From assembly GCF_004135365.1 (NCBI RefSeq), contig NZ_CP035492.1:496001-560000 (forward strand): a stretch of DNA of 64,000 nt. The letters run 5' to 3'. Source of the DNA: Paenibacillus protaetiae. GTDB taxonomy: Bacteria > Bacillota > Bacilli > Paenibacillales > Paenibacillaceae. The notes below the pieces were generated by a model. That model searched no databases. It was given only the letters and a program-made list of their open reading frames with translations, and had not been told where the DNA came from. The position numbers and the translations under genes are program-made. Below are positions 52,801 to 61,772 of this stretch, in pieces. Numbering within the stretch: position 1 is the first letter of the stretch; each line of letters begins with the position of its first letter.

Positions 52801-54700
52801 CGGAGATACAGGCGAACAACCGCAAGCACCGGACACTTCCATTATAAGCGCTCCTCCATCGGTGTCTAACAATAGCAGCCCGGCATTTACATTTGGCAGC
52901 GATCAAGAAGAGGTAACCTATGAATACAGCTTGGACGGAGAAACCTATTTGCCGAACGAATCCAACGCCGTTACGCTTTCAGATTTGCCGGACGGCGAAT
53001 ATACGCTGTATGTCCGTGCTGTTAACGCGGCAGGGGATGCCGATGAAACGCCGGCGTCCTACAGCTGGACAATCGACACGGTGAAGCCCGTTATTACCTT
53101 GAATGGCAACAGCACAATCACACTGGTGCAAGGTACAGCCTTTACAGATCCGGGGGCAGCAGCATCGGACAATTACGATGGTGACCTTACCGATGCCATT
53201 GTTGTATCGGGAACAGCAGATGTGACGGAACCAGGCACTTACACGCTGGATTATAATGTAAGCGATGCGGCCGGCAATGCGGCGGATCAAGTTACCCGCA
53301 CCGTTATTGTCCAAAGCGCTGAAGAGCCGGAGGCGCTGGACACGACGATTGCCAGCAAGCCTGCTTCTGTAACCAATGCAACAAGCGCGGCATTTACGTT
53401 TAGCAGCAATAATGAGCAGGCATCGTTCGAATACAGTCTGGACGGCGACAGCTACTCGGCAGCTGAATCCGGCGCCATCACGCTTTCGGATTTATCGGAC
53501 GGTGAATATACGCTGTATGTCCGGGCTGTTGATGAAGACGGCAATGTCGATGAAACGCCTGCTTCGTACACCTGGACAATTGATACGGTGAAGCCGGTAA
53601 TCACGCTTAATGGCAACAGCTCCATTATCGTAGAGAAAAGCTCCTCCGCGTTCACGGATCCGGGAGCAACGGCTTCGGATAATCGGGACAGAGGCTTGAC
53701 CGACGCGATCGTCGTAACCGGTTCGGTTGATCAAAGCAAAACAGGCACTTATTCGCTTTATTACAACGTGAGCGACGAAGCCGGCAATGCGGCAGATCAG
53801 GTGACCCGCACGGTGCGTGTTGTATCGGGCGTTAACCCTTCGCCTCCGTTATCCAGCAACGCGAATCTGAAGTCGCTCAGCGTGAAGGCGAGCGGAGAAT
53901 CAGTTAGCCTGACGCCGGCGTTTAGCTCGTCTACGACTTCGTATACCGCACGAACGGATCAGGCGCAAGTTGGGCTGAGCGCAGAGGCAGCCAGCTCCGC
54001 TGCCCAAATCAGCTTGACCGTTAATGGTAAATCGCAAACATCACTCACTGCAGCTGATCTGAAAATCGGCGACAACGTGCTCGTATGGAAAGTTACAGCA
54101 GAGAACGGCAACACGAAATCATATACGCTGACGATTACCCGTACCGATAACGAACAACCGGAAATTCCTGTATTTACGGATATCGCCGGACATTGGGCGG
54201 AGTCGTATATCCGGCAAGCAGCTGCGCTGCATATTGTAAACGGCTATACGGATGGCACGTTTAAACCCGATAATACGGTAACGCGCGCCGAGTTTGTCGT
54301 TATGCTCGTGAATGCACTTCAACTGCAGGGCTCAGGCGAACAGCTTTCGTTTAACGATGCATCCGATATCGGCACCTGGGCGAAAGACGCTGTATCTATC
54401 GCAGTTCAAGCCGGCATTATCGGCGGTTACGAAGACGGAACGTTCCGTCCGAATGCGACCATTAACCGTGCCGAGATGGCGGTCATGATTGCACGTGCGC
54501 TTAAACTGACAGCTTCATCGGCATCGGCATCTCCATTTGAAGATGAGAACCAGATTCCGCAATGGGCCAAAGACGCGATTCATGCGCTTGAGGAGCAAGG
54601 GTTGCTTGAAGGACGCGACGGCAACCAGTTTGCGCCGAACGGCACAGCGACCCGCGCCGAAGCTGCAGCAGCGCTGCTTCGCTTGCTTGGCCAGCAATAA
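49820..54700 (+). CDS. Giant secreted beta-helix protein with FN3, discoidin, Ig-like repeats and three SLH domains
   Basis: ATG 49820 follows GGGAGGT and begins the signal peptide MKKKKKVTAALSALTLAVG. An upstream ATG at 49772 would spoil this. In the 1626-residue product, about 35-580 is a right-handed beta-helix like GH55/GH87-type proteins (NQQESNEFGPERYALLF, then HFWIWRADHGEGAGW and VTIYGLFNEHHNEYQTVW). Next are FN3 (598-690) and a discoidin/CBM32 domain (692-823). Three repeats of about 165 residues, each an Ig-like part plus a DUF5011-like part, span 833-1337. A cadherin-like domain (1347-1440) and three SLH domains (1450-1623) follow and would bind the cell-wall polymer. A surface glycan-degrading or glycan-binding role is likely; the catalytic residues are not assigned. 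Confidence 0.88.
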   Translation: MKKKKKVTAALSALTLAVGLVSFSPSVSHAAIPASPANSTIFGPNVYVFDDSMSKSDIESVTGAVFNQQESNEFGPERYALLFKPGTYDANVKVGFYTSVAGIGQNPGDVTITGGVNTDAQWDNGNATRNFWRSIENLTIAPTDKSNPSQFAVSQAAPMRRVHVKNDLWLFDLDHTTWNAGWASGGYMADTLVDGQITPASQQQWFARNSSWNNWSNGVWNMVFVGDENVPSGVFPQDPYTKVDTTPVVREKPYLYVDGDGNYQVFVPSLETNTKGVSWADGSTPGTSISIDDFYIAIEGQATSADINAALDAGKNVLFTPGNYHLEDTIHVTNPNTVILGIGLPTLIPDNGQDTMLVDDVDGVTLAGLVFDAGANHSSTLLKIGEDGSNSDHSANPTLLSDIYFRTGGATAGSNDTGLEINSNNVIGDHFWIWRADHGEGAGWTDNVSRNGLIVNGEDVTIYGLFNEHHNEYQTVWNGNGGRLYFYQSEIPYDVPDQQSWMSNGGDTNGYASYKVGDNVTDHEAWGLGIYSYFRDAAVKLNSAIEVPDNPGIKLHHLTTIWLNGTAGSEITHIVNNLGGSVTSSADMRKTYTEFVGNDTEAPTAPTNLTATASGGSEIRLAWDAATDNAGVDSYDIYRNSTYIASTYGTTFSNTGLKANTTYSYKVVAKDSVGNTSPASNTASATTAGGDGKLVRTGWTATANPTSAGDVPSNMFDGVNTSRWSSGAAMQNGQYIIVDMKRFANIQQVVMDSNGSGDYARGYEVYVSADGETWGDAVASGTGTSSLLAINAEASHVRYIKVVQTGTLSNWWSIHEFNVYGTYEDEGSVTPPETEITDKPALISNDSSPSFSFASETGVSFEYSLDNGGEFYVPSFSAITLQGLKDGEHTLYVRAVNAAGDVDVTPAAYAWTIDTVKPVITLNGDSAITLEQGTAFNDPGATASDDLAGNLTEAIVVTGTVDVSVPGVYTLYYNVSDTAGNAADQAVRTIQVNSGDTGEQPQAPDTSIISAPPSVSNNSSPAFTFGSDQEEVTYEYSLDGETYLPNESNAVTLSDLPDGEYTLYVRAVNAAGDADETPASYSWTIDTVKPVITLNGNSTITLVQGTAFTDPGAAASDNYDGDLTDAIVVSGTADVTEPGTYTLDYNVSDAAGNAADQVTRTVIVQSAEEPEALDTTIASKPASVTNATSAAFTFSSNNEQASFEYSLDGDSYSAAESGAITLSDLSDGEYTLYVRAVDEDGNVDETPASYTWTIDTVKPVITLNGNSSIIVEKSSSAFTDPGATASDNRDRGLTDAIVVTGSVDQSKTGTYSLYYNVSDEAGNAADQVTRTVRVVSGVNPSPPLSSNANLKSLSVKASGESVSLTPAFSSSTTSYTARTDQAQVGLSAEAASSAAQISLTVNGKSQTSLTAADLKIGDNVLVWKVTAENGNTKSYTLTITRTDNEQPEIPVFTDIAGHWAESYIRQAAALHIVNGYTDGTFKPDNTVTRAEFVVMLVNALQLQGSGEQLSFNDASDIGTWAKDAVSIAVQAGIIGGYEDGTFRPNATINRAEMAVMIARALKLTASSASASPFEDENQIPQWAKDAIHALEEQGLLEGRDGNQFAPNGTATRAEAAAALLRLLGQQ
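52318..53830 (+). repeat. Three tandem 500-base coding repeats
   Basis: Units begin near 52318, 52828 and 53330. Each encodes an Ig-like part (SLDGE, then DGEYTLYVRAVNAAGD and ETPASYSWTIDTVKPVI) and a DUF5011-like part (FTDPGATASDN, then YNVSDAAGNAADQ). Near-identical stretches between units make this a likely site of unequal recombination and assembly collapse. Confidence 0.85.
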
Positions 54701-54737
54701 GCAATTCAATTGGCCATGTGCGGTAACATGCAAAACC

Positions 54738-54786
54738 AATAAACAAACGAGCCTCTGGATTTATTCCAGAGGCTCGTTTGTTTATT
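54738..54786. terminator. Bidirectional terminator between convergent genes
   Basis: A perfect 21-base inverted repeat (54738-54758 and 54766-54786, loop of seven) with A-rich and T-rich ends serves both the surface-protein gene and the AraC gene converging from the right. Confidence 0.93.
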
Positions 54787-54796
54787 CCCCGGCTGC

Positions 54797-55705
54797 TTAC
54801 AGCTCCAGCGGCGTCAAATGATGGACGCCGCTCGATTCCAGCTTCCGGAATTCGCTGGGCGTATAACCCGTCCATTCGGTGAACTGGCGGCTGAAGCTTT
54901 GCACATTCTCATATCCGACACGATGCGCGACCGTCTCAATCGTATCCCGGCTGCCGGCCAGCATTTGCATCGCTTCCTGGCGTTTCAGCACCATTAAATA
55001 TTGGCGCGGCGACATGCCGTAGGCTTGCCTGAATACACGATGCGCGTGGCGCCTGCTGACACCCATCTGCTGCGAGATTTGCTCCAGCCAATTGTCATTG
55101 GTTGTATTCGCCGCCTGCTGCTCTTGTCCGTCGGCAACAACAAGACGTTCGATTTCTTTGGCAATCCGGTACGGAGTGGAAGGCTGCCAGCCGCCATCTG
55201 GTCTCCGGTTTGTGCTCAGCTGTTTTTCCAGCTCGTAGCATATGGCGTACAGATTGGCGAACAGCCCGATGCGGGAGTTGACCTCGCCGGACAAAGCCGA
55301 GGCGATTTGCCGGATGTATGGCGTCAGCGCTTCATTCACCGGATGGCCTCCCGGATACAAATTTATATTTTCGCGTTCAAGCAATTCGATGAAATAAGGG
55401 TCGGGCAGCTGCACATGCATCGTAAAATAATGCATTTCGTCCGACTCGTCCACGCGAAAATCATGCATTTGCATCGGAGAAACAATAAGCAGATCGCCTT
55501 CCTGCTGCACGAACTCGGCGCTGCCGACGGTAACCGTCGTTTTTCCTTTGAAGACGAGATTGAACTCCGTCATCATATGATGAAGATGCTTCCCGCATAC
55601 CCAGCCTTTGCGGGCGACCGCCGAATGGGAGCCGTACAGGCACGCTTCGGACCGGATGTAAGGCGTGAGATGGTTGTAGGTCAAACCGGATGTGCTAATG
55701 GCCAT
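54797..55705 (-). CDS. AraC-family transcriptional regulator
   Basis: The 302-residue protein has an N-terminal cupin sensor (EFNLVFKGKTTVTVG, then GDLLIVSPMQMHDFRV) and a C-terminal AraC DNA-binding domain (QISQQMGVSRRHAHRVFRQA, then IETVAHRVGYENVQSFSRQF). The cupin usually binds a sugar or related ligand. It is transcribed away from the ABC exporter gene at 55875, which it may control through the shared 170-base region. Confidence 0.93.
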   Translation of the reverse strand: MAISTSGLTYNHLTPYIRSEACLYGSHSAVARKGWVCGKHLHHMMTEFNLVFKGKTTVTVGSAEFVQQEGDLLIVSPMQMHDFRVDESDEMHYFTMHVQLPDPYFIELLERENINLYPGGHPVNEALTPYIRQIASALSGEVNSRIGLFANLYAICYELEKQLSTNRRPDGGWQPSTPYRIAKEIERLVVADGQEQQAANTTNDNWLEQISQQMGVSRRHAHRVFRQAYGMSPRQYLMVLKRQEAMQMLAGSRDTIETVAHRVGYENVQSFSRQFTEWTGYTPSEFRKLESSGVHHLTPLEL

Positions 55706-55874
55706 AATGTATCCTTCCAGTCTAGGCTTGATGTCTCATTATGTTAAATCATTTCGGCACATAAGACCGAATATGTTATAGATGTCTCGTTTCGGCAGCC
55801 GTATACTTGGAACGGAGAAAAAGACCAAAAGAGAGAATGCCTTTATTGTAAAGGCAAAAGCGGGTGGAGAGAAG

Positions 55875-57671
55875 ATGGGAAAAATGTCTATTGCTTCGGA
55901 TGCCGGGCTGTCGCTCGATTATTCGAAGCCGTTTGAGAACGCGCGCGGCCGCGGTCAGAAGCCGCTTCGGCTTCTGATGCAGCTGTACCGGGGCCACTGG
56001 GACAAAGTGCTGCTGTCGGCCTTGTTTTATACGATCAAATCGTCGCCGGTTTTTGTCCTGCCGATTGTAACGGCGAATGTCATAAACATGATTACATATC
56101 CCGACCGGCATTCGATGAACGAATTTTGGATCAATCTGGCCGTCATCGTAGCGGTTATTGTCCAAAATATCGGGACCCATACGCTTCATGTCAGTTATAT
56201 CAGCAAAGCGGTCCGCCATGTGGAAGCGGGACTGCGGAGCACGCTCGTCCGCAAGCTGCAGCAGCTGTCGCTCAGCTATCACGGCGATTTGAGCGGCGGC
56301 AAGCTGCAGGCGAAGGTGCTGCGGGACGTCGAAGCGATTGATTTCTTGTCGCGTCAAATGATGATGACGATTATTCCGGCTTTTATCAATCTGGTTATTG
56401 TCGTTGGCATTACGCTTTATCACAGCTGGATGGTCGCTTTGTTTTTTGTGCTGATGGGACCTGCGGCCATCGTGCTTGTCCGCGTATTTCAGCGCTGGAT
56501 GTCGAAGCGCAACCGGGAAGTGAGGCAGACCATTGAGGAGATGTCCGGCAAAGTGTCGGAGACGGTCGAGATGATTCCGGTCACGCGGGCGCATGGCCTG
56601 GAGGATGTGGAAATCCGCAAGGTAGACGGCGCGCTGCATCATATCCGTGAGCGGGGGCACCGGCTGGACGTGCTGGAAGCGTATTTTGGCTCGACGAGCT
56701 GGGTGGCGTTCCAGTTGTTCCAGGTTGCTTGCTTGTTTTTTACGGGATACCTTGCGCATGCCGGTTATATGGAGATTGGCGATATTGTCATGTATCAAGG
56801 CTTTTTCGGCATGATGGTCGGCTCGGTCAACTCCATTCTGAACGTCTACCCTAACCTGTTGAAAGGAACGGAATCGCTTCATTCGGTATCCGAGGTGCTG
56901 ATGTCTTCACAAACAGAGGAATACCGCGGCCGGGTGAGGCCGGATGACATTCGCGGGGAATTCGAGTTTAGCGGCGTTGGGTTCAAATACCATAACGGCG
57001 ACCGGCATGTGCTGGAAGATTTGACGCTGCATGTGCGGCCGGGTGAGAAGGTGGCTTTTGTAGGGGAGTCGGGCTCCGGCAAATCGACGATTCTGAACCT
57101 TATTATCGGATTTTACCGCCCGCAAAAAGGGATGATCCGCATCGACGGCATTCCGATGGATGACCTCCGGATGAAACGTTATCGCCAGTCGCTTGCAATC
57201 GTGCTGCAAAACAACATTTTATTCTCCGGCACGATCCGGGAAAACATTACGTACGGCTTGCCGGAAATTCCGGAAGAACGGCTGCAGAAGGCGATCTGGA
57301 TGGCCAATCTGCAGGATGTGATCGACAGCCTGCCGGAGGGGCTGGATACGAAAGTCGGCGAGCACGGCGGCCGTCTGTCCGGCGGGCAGCGGCAGCGCAT
57401 TGCCATTGCCCGGGCGCTTGTCCGCGACCCGCGCATCATTATATTGGATGAAGCGACATCCGCTTTGGACAATGTCAGCGAAAAGCATGTTCAGGAGGCG
57501 ATGGAGCAGCTGATGGAAGGGCGCACGACGTTTATTGTCGCGCACCGGCTGTCAACGATCCGCAATGTTGACCGCATTGTCGTCATGAAGAAAGGGCGCA
57601 TTGCCGAGATGGGAAGCTATGACGAGCTGATGGCAAACCGCGGCGAGTTTTACAAGCTCAGAAATATATAA
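55875..57671 (+). CDS. ABC exporter, fused membrane and ATPase domains
   Basis: GGTGGAG (55863-55869) selects ATG 55875; the frame is open to an ATG at 55782 that has no ribosome site. The 598-residue half-transporter has six membrane spans and an ATPase with Walker A GESGSGKST (about 396), signature LSGGQ (about 500), and Walker B IIILDEATS with a normal catalytic Glu. It should work as a homodimer. Drug, lipid or peptide export is possible; the sequence does not decide. It lies divergent from an AraC regulator and ends with its own terminator. Confidence 0.92.
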   Translation: MGKMSIASDAGLSLDYSKPFENARGRGQKPLRLLMQLYRGHWDKVLLSALFYTIKSSPVFVLPIVTANVINMITYPDRHSMNEFWINLAVIVAVIVQNIGTHTLHVSYISKAVRHVEAGLRSTLVRKLQQLSLSYHGDLSGGKLQAKVLRDVEAIDFLSRQMMMTIIPAFINLVIVVGITLYHSWMVALFFVLMGPAAIVLVRVFQRWMSKRNREVRQTIEEMSGKVSETVEMIPVTRAHGLEDVEIRKVDGALHHIRERGHRLDVLEAYFGSTSWVAFQLFQVACLFFTGYLAHAGYMEIGDIVMYQGFFGMMVGSVNSILNVYPNLLKGTESLHSVSEVLMSSQTEEYRGRVRPDDIRGEFEFSGVGFKYHNGDRHVLEDLTLHVRPGEKVAFVGESGSGKSTILNLIIGFYRPQKGMIRIDGIPMDDLRMKRYRQSLAIVLQNNILFSGTIRENITYGLPEIPEERLQKAIWMANLQDVIDSLPEGLDTKVGEHGGRLSGGQRQRIAIARALVRDPRIIILDEATSALDNVSEKHVQEAMEQLMEGRTTFIVAHRLSTIRNVDRIVVMKKGRIAEMGSYDELMANRGEFYKLRNI

Positions 57672-57698
57672 CGGACATAAGCAAACCGGTGTCAGGAT

Positions 57699-57732
57699 AA
57701 AAAGCTTGAGCGATCAAGCTTTTTATTTTTTT
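57699..57732 (+). terminator. Terminator of the ABC exporter gene
   Basis: AAAAAGCTTGA (57699-57709), loop GCGA, TCAAGCTTTTT (57714-57724), then seven T's. Confidence 0.93.
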
Positions 57733-57767
57733 CGTATTTTTCAATCATAATCGGATGATTTTGTTCT

Positions 57768-57799
57768 ACCATACTACCATACAAGTATGGTAGTATGGT
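57768..57799. promoter_or_regulatory. Perfect 15-base-arm palindrome, probable operator for hexuronate genes
   Basis: ACCATACTACCATAC (57768-57782) and GTATGGTAGTATGGT (57785-57799) are exact complements around AA. The arm itself contains the half site ACCATAC twice, so two dimers could bind. It lies 50 bases before uxaC and directly before a cre-like site. A GntR- or LacI-type regulator of uronate use is the likely ligand; no such gene is in the window. Confidence 0.7.
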
Positions 57800-57801
57800 C
57801 A

Positions 57802-57815
57802 TGAGAGCGTTTTAT
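57802..57815 (+). promoter_or_regulatory. cre-like site ahead of uxaC
   Basis: TGAGAGCGTTTTAT matches the CcpA cre consensus except for its last two bases and sits between the palindromic operator and the start of uxaC. Confidence 0.45.
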
Positions 57816-57847
57816 CAAAATTATCAATCATGCGGAGGGACATTGGA

Positions 57848-59248
57848 ATGATTGCTTTTCATACCGATAAGCTGCTATTGACGAACAATACGGCCAAAAC
57901 CTTGTTCCATGAATATGCATCGCAAATGCCGATTTACGATTATCACAGCCATCTGGACCAAAGCAAAATCGCTGCGGGCTATCAGTTCAGCAACATCACC
58001 GAGCTGTGGCTGAACGGCGATCATTATAAATGGAGAGCGCTGCGCTGGCTGGGTGTGGATGAAGCGTACATAACCGGTGCGGCTTCTGACAAGGACAAAT
58101 TTCTGGCTTGGGCGAAAGCGGTTCCCAAAATGGCCGGCAATCCGCTGTACCATTGGACGCATCTGGAGCTTGACCGGTATTTTGGCATTACCGACCGCCT
58201 GTCCGAGCACAATGCCGAGGATATCTGGAACCGCTGCAACGAGCAGCTGCAGCATAAATCGTTAAGCGCATCCGGTATTTTAGATAAGTTCAATGTCAAA
58301 GTCGTGTGCACGACGGATGATCCGGTCGATTCGCTGAACGATCACCGTGCTATACGTGATCAAGGCAAGTTGTCCACGAAAGTGGCTCCGACATTCCGTC
58401 CTGACCGCATTCTCGATATTCAGCGCGCCGATTTCCGCGACTATATGCGCCAGCTTGCAGAAGCTTCGCGGACGGAAATTAACGGGTTGACCGATTTGCT
58501 TCAGGCCGTGGCTGTGCGGGTACAATATTTCCATGAACATGGCTGCCGCTTATCCGACCACGGCATGGGCGAGCTGCCGTTTGCACCGGCAACGGAGCAG
58601 GAAGCGTCCCGCATCCTGAAGCTGGCGCTTGCAGGCGAGGCGGTGAGCAAAGCCGAAGCGGAGGCGTACCAGACGTTTATCATGCTTCGCCTTGGCGAGC
58701 TGTACAGCAAACACGGCTGGACGATGCAGCTGCATATCGGAGCGATCCGCAACAACAATACGCGCATGTCCGCTTTGCTGGGCAAGGACAGCGGATACGA
58801 TTCCATTCTCGATTATCACTTGGCGCGTTCGCTGAACGGGCTGCTGAATGAGATGGACAAAACAGACCAGCTGCCAAAAACGATTGTATACTCCTTGTAC
58901 CCGTACCAATACGAAGCGATTGCGACGGCCATCGGCAACTTCCAGGGCGGCGGCGTAAGCGGCAAGCTCCAGCTTGGCGCGGCATGGTGGTTTCACGACC
59001 AGAAGGAAGGCATGCTGCAGCAGATGAAGGCGTTGTCGAGCATCGGCCTCATCAGTACGTTCGTCGGTATGCTGACCGATTCGCGCAGCTTTATGTCGTT
59101 CCCTCGCCACGAATATTTCCGCCGTCTGCTGTGCAGCATGTTCGGCACATGGATGGAAGAAGGCGAGCTGCCGATGGATATGGAATACGCAGGTGAAATG
59201 ATACGCGATATTTGTTACCGCAATGCTGAAGCTTACTTCGGCATTTAA
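57848..59248 (+). CDS. uxaC: Glucuronate isomerase (uronate isomerase)
   Basis: GGAGGG (57834-57839) fits ATG 57848. The 466-residue protein has the family's length and its N-terminal metal-binding motif YDYHSHLD in an amidohydrolase-type barrel. The C-terminal MLTDSRSFMSFPRHEYFRR is also typical of UxaC. It converts D-glucuronate to fructuronate (and galacturonate to tagaturonate) in the cytosol. The next gene releases glucuronate from xylan fragments, so the two form a short pathway. Confidence 0.96.
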   Translation: MIAFHTDKLLLTNNTAKTLFHEYASQMPIYDYHSHLDQSKIAAGYQFSNITELWLNGDHYKWRALRWLGVDEAYITGAASDKDKFLAWAKAVPKMAGNPLYHWTHLELDRYFGITDRLSEHNAEDIWNRCNEQLQHKSLSASGILDKFNVKVVCTTDDPVDSLNDHRAIRDQGKLSTKVAPTFRPDRILDIQRADFRDYMRQLAEASRTEINGLTDLLQAVAVRVQYFHEHGCRLSDHGMGELPFAPATEQEASRILKLALAGEAVSKAEAEAYQTFIMLRLGELYSKHGWTMQLHIGAIRNNNTRMSALLGKDSGYDSILDYHLARSLNGLLNEMDKTDQLPKTIVYSLYPYQYEAIATAIGNFQGGGVSGKLQLGAAWWFHDQKEGMLQQMKALSSIGLISTFVGMLTDSRSFMSFPRHEYFRRLLCSMFGTWMEEGELPMDMEYAGEMIRDICYRNAEAYFGI

Positions 59249-59305
59249 TACACAACTCGGACAATCACTCAATTGTTTGGAAGCATTGAAGGAGGATTTT
59301 GCATA

Positions 59306-61372
59306 ATGGAGAAAGCATCAATTCAATCGCAAGCCGGCTATGGCGCCTGGCTGAATCACCTGCCCCTGGCTGAAGGAGCATATCGGGAACACGCCGCTTC
59401 CTGGACGAAAGCGGTAGTGGCGGAAGGAACGGAGCTGTGCGTATTGACGGCTTTGTCCGAACTCGAGGACGGTATTGCCAAGCTGACGGGCAAACGCCCG
59501 GAGAAAGATATCCCGCAAAACGGCAGCCGCTACATTGCCATCGGCACATTCGCCGGCAGCGCTGCCGCTAAAGAAACGTTCAGCCGCGAAGAGCAGGCTG
59601 AAGTAGCGGCGGAAGGCTTCCGCATCCGCACGAGCGGCCGCTCCATTGTCATTGCGGGCGCTTCCGCGCAAGGGGTTCTGTACGGCGCGTTTCATTTGCT
59701 GCGCCTGATCAGCAGCGGCGCATCGCTGGATGAGCTTAATCTGCTCGAAAATCCGGTTAACGGCATCCGGATGATCAACCAATGGGACAACATCGACGGC
59801 AGCATTGAACGCGGTTATGCCGGCAACTCGATTTTTTATGCCAACGATGATATCGTGGACGATTTGACGAGAGTGCGCGATTACGCCAGAATGTTGGCAT
59901 CGGTAGGCTTAAACGCGATTTCCATCAATAATGTGAATGCTCACCGTTACGAAACAATGTTTATTACGGAACGCTTTCTGCCGAAGGTGGCACGCGTAGC
60001 GGAGACGTTCCGCAAATACGGCATCAAAACATTCCTAAGCATTAACTTTGCGGCGCCGATCGAAGTCGGCGGGCTGGAAACAGCCGATCCGCTGGAAGCG
60101 TCGGTTCAGGAATGGTGGAAAGAACGCGCGGCTGAAATTTACCGCTACATTCCGGATTTTGGCGGCTTCCTTGTAAAAGCCGATTCGGAGAACCGCCCAG
60201 GCCCGTTTACGTATGACCGCGACCATGCCGACGGTGCCAACATGCTGGCGGATGCGCTCCGCCCGTTCGGCGGCGTTGTCATCTGGCGCTGCTTCGTGTA
60301 CAACTGCAAGCAGGATTGGCGTGACCGCAAGACGGACCGCGCCCGCGCTGCGTACGATCATTTTACGCCGCTGGACGGACGGTTTAAGGACAACGTCATC
60401 CTGCAGGTGAAAAACGGCCCGATGGACTTCCAGGTGCGCGAACCGTTGTCTCCGCTGTTTGGCGCGATGCCAAATACGAATATGACGATCGAATTCCAGA
60501 TTACGCAGGAATATACGGGCCAGCAGCGCCATCTATGCTACCTGGTGCCGCAGTGGAAGGAAGCGCTTGAGTTTGAAACGTATGCGCGCGGCGAAGGCTC
60601 GACCGTGAAGCGTGTAGCTGATGGAACCCTGTTTGGGCGTTCCTACGGCGGATTTGCAGCGGTGTCCAACATTGGCGACGACGCCAACTGGACCGGTCAT
60701 CCGCTTGCGCAGGCGAATTTGTACGGCTACGGCCGCCTCGCCTGGAACCCGGACTTGACTTCGGAGGGCATCGCAGCGGAATGGATTACACAAACGTTTG
60801 GCTCTAATGAACAGGTGCTTGAAACCGTCAGCGGCATGCTGATGGAATCGTGGAGCATCTATGAATCCTATACGGCACCGCTTGGCGTAGGCTGGATGGT
60901 AACGCCTCATTATCATTACGGTCCGGATGTGGACGGTTATGAATATTCGAAGTGGGGAACGTACCATTTTGCCGACCTGCACGGCATTGGCGTAGACCGT
61001 ACCGTGAAGTCGGGTACCGGTTATACGGCGCAATACCAAGGCTCGAACGCGGAAGTCTACGAGTCGCTGGAGCGTACGCCGGACGAATTGCTGCTGTTCT
61101 TCCATCATGTGCCGTACACGCATGTGCTGAAATCCGGCAAAACGGTCATTCAACATATTTACGACACTCGTTTTGAAGGCGCGGAGCGTGCTGCCGGACT
61201 GACGGCGAAATGGAATTCGCTGGAAGGGCTTATTGAGCCGTCCATCTTTGAGGAAGGCAAGCAGCGCTTCCTCATTCAAGAGGAGCATGCCCAGCATTGG
61301 CGCGACGTGCTGAATACGTATTTCTTCCGCAAAAGCGGGCTGCCTGACGCATTAGGCCGCACCATCTATTAA
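59306..61372 (+). CDS. aguA: Alpha-glucuronidase, glycoside hydrolase family 67
   Basis: AAGGAGG lies before ATG 59306; an upstream in-frame ATG at 59273 precedes the ribosome site. The 688-residue length is typical. Expected catalytic regions are present: the acid Glu in [10 protein letters not shown] (about 294), the Asp in KNGPMDFQ (about 372) and the Glu in [11 protein letters not shown] (about 395). There is no signal peptide, so it acts inside the cell, removing (methyl)glucuronate from imported aldouronates. It follows uxaC with a 57-base gap and ends at a strong terminator. Confidence 0.96.
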   Translation: MEKASIQSQAGYGAWLNHLPLAEGAYREHAASWTKAVVAEGTELCVLTALSELEDGIAKLTGKRPEKDIPQNGSRYIAIGTFAGSAAAKETFSREEQAEVAAEGFRIRTSGRSIVIAGASAQGVLYGAFHLLRLISSGASLDELNLLENPVNGIRMINQWDNIDGSIERGYAGNSIFYANDDIVDDLTRVRDYARMLASVGLNAISINNVNAHRYETMFITERFLPKVARVAETFRKYGIKTFLSINFAAPIEVGGLETADPLEASVQEWWKERAAEIYRYIPDFGGFLVKADSENRPGPFTYDRDHADGANMLADALRPFGGVVIWRCFVYNCKQDWRDRKTDRARAAYDHFTPLDGRFKDNVILQVKNGPMDFQVREPLSPLFGAMPNTNMTIEFQITQEYTGQQRHLCYLVPQWKEALEFETYARGEGSTVKRVADGTLFGRSYGGFAAVSNIGDDANWTGHPLAQANLYGYGRLAWNPDLTSEGIAAEWITQTFGSNEQVLETVSGMLMESWSIYESYTAPLGVGWMVTPHYHYGPDVDGYEYSKWGTYHFADLHGIGVDRTVKSGTGYTAQYQGSNAEVYESLERTPDELLLFFHHVPYTHVLKSGKTVIQHIYDTRFEGAERAAGLTAKWNSLEGLIEPSIFEEGKQRFLIQEEHAQHWRDVLNTYFFRKSGLPDALGRTIY

Positions 61373-61386
61373 GTTTCAATAACGAG

Positions 61387-61436
61387 AGAGCAGCTCCGAA
61401 AGTCGTCATAGATGACTTTCGGAGCTGCTCTTTTTT
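61387..61436 (+). terminator. Terminator after aguA
   Basis: AGAGCAGCTCCGAAAGTC (61387-61404) pairs with GACTTTCGGAGCTGCTCT (61414-61431), followed by T's. Confidence 0.93.
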
Positions 61437-61772
61437 AGGGGGCGGGCAATCCATGTCATAGGCGGGCAAGGCGGCATGAATTACGCGGCTCATCTCGCTG
61501 ACAACGGATTCCCCGCTGCATGAATGCATTTTACGCAGCCACGCGTCCGACCGTGCAGCTGTGCGCGCCTGTTCCTGCGGACCGGCTCATCCCCCCGCAA
61601 GCCAGCGCATTAACGACAAGCCCGTCCGGCACAGCCGCGTCCCTGTGATTCGTCCGCTTTCGCTTTTCGGATTTTTTTATAAGAAATCGTACATCTCTCT
61701 TCTACAGGCTGTACACCGCTTTTTTTTATAATAAATACATAAAGAAAGTAAACAACAAGAGGTGAGTTCCGC
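61437..61772. other. Intergenic region upstream of the aldouronate-type permeases
   Basis: The left two thirds are GC-rich without a supported gene on either strand. The right end is AT-rich and carries a perfect -10 TATAAT at 61727-61732 with no good -35, about 45 bases before the first permease start. AGAGGTGAG is its ribosome site. Confidence 0.5.

Noticed and set aside
55001-55747. A 248-codon plus-strand frame over the AraC regulator gene
   Set aside because: The minus strand clearly encodes an AraC protein with cupin and DNA-binding domains; the plus frame has no recognisable motif.
55776-56882. A 368-codon open frame on the minus strand opposite the ABC exporter gene
   Set aside because: It is rich in His, Arg and Gln, has no ribosome site, and mirrors a well-supported exporter gene; it is an antisense shadow of GC-rich codons.
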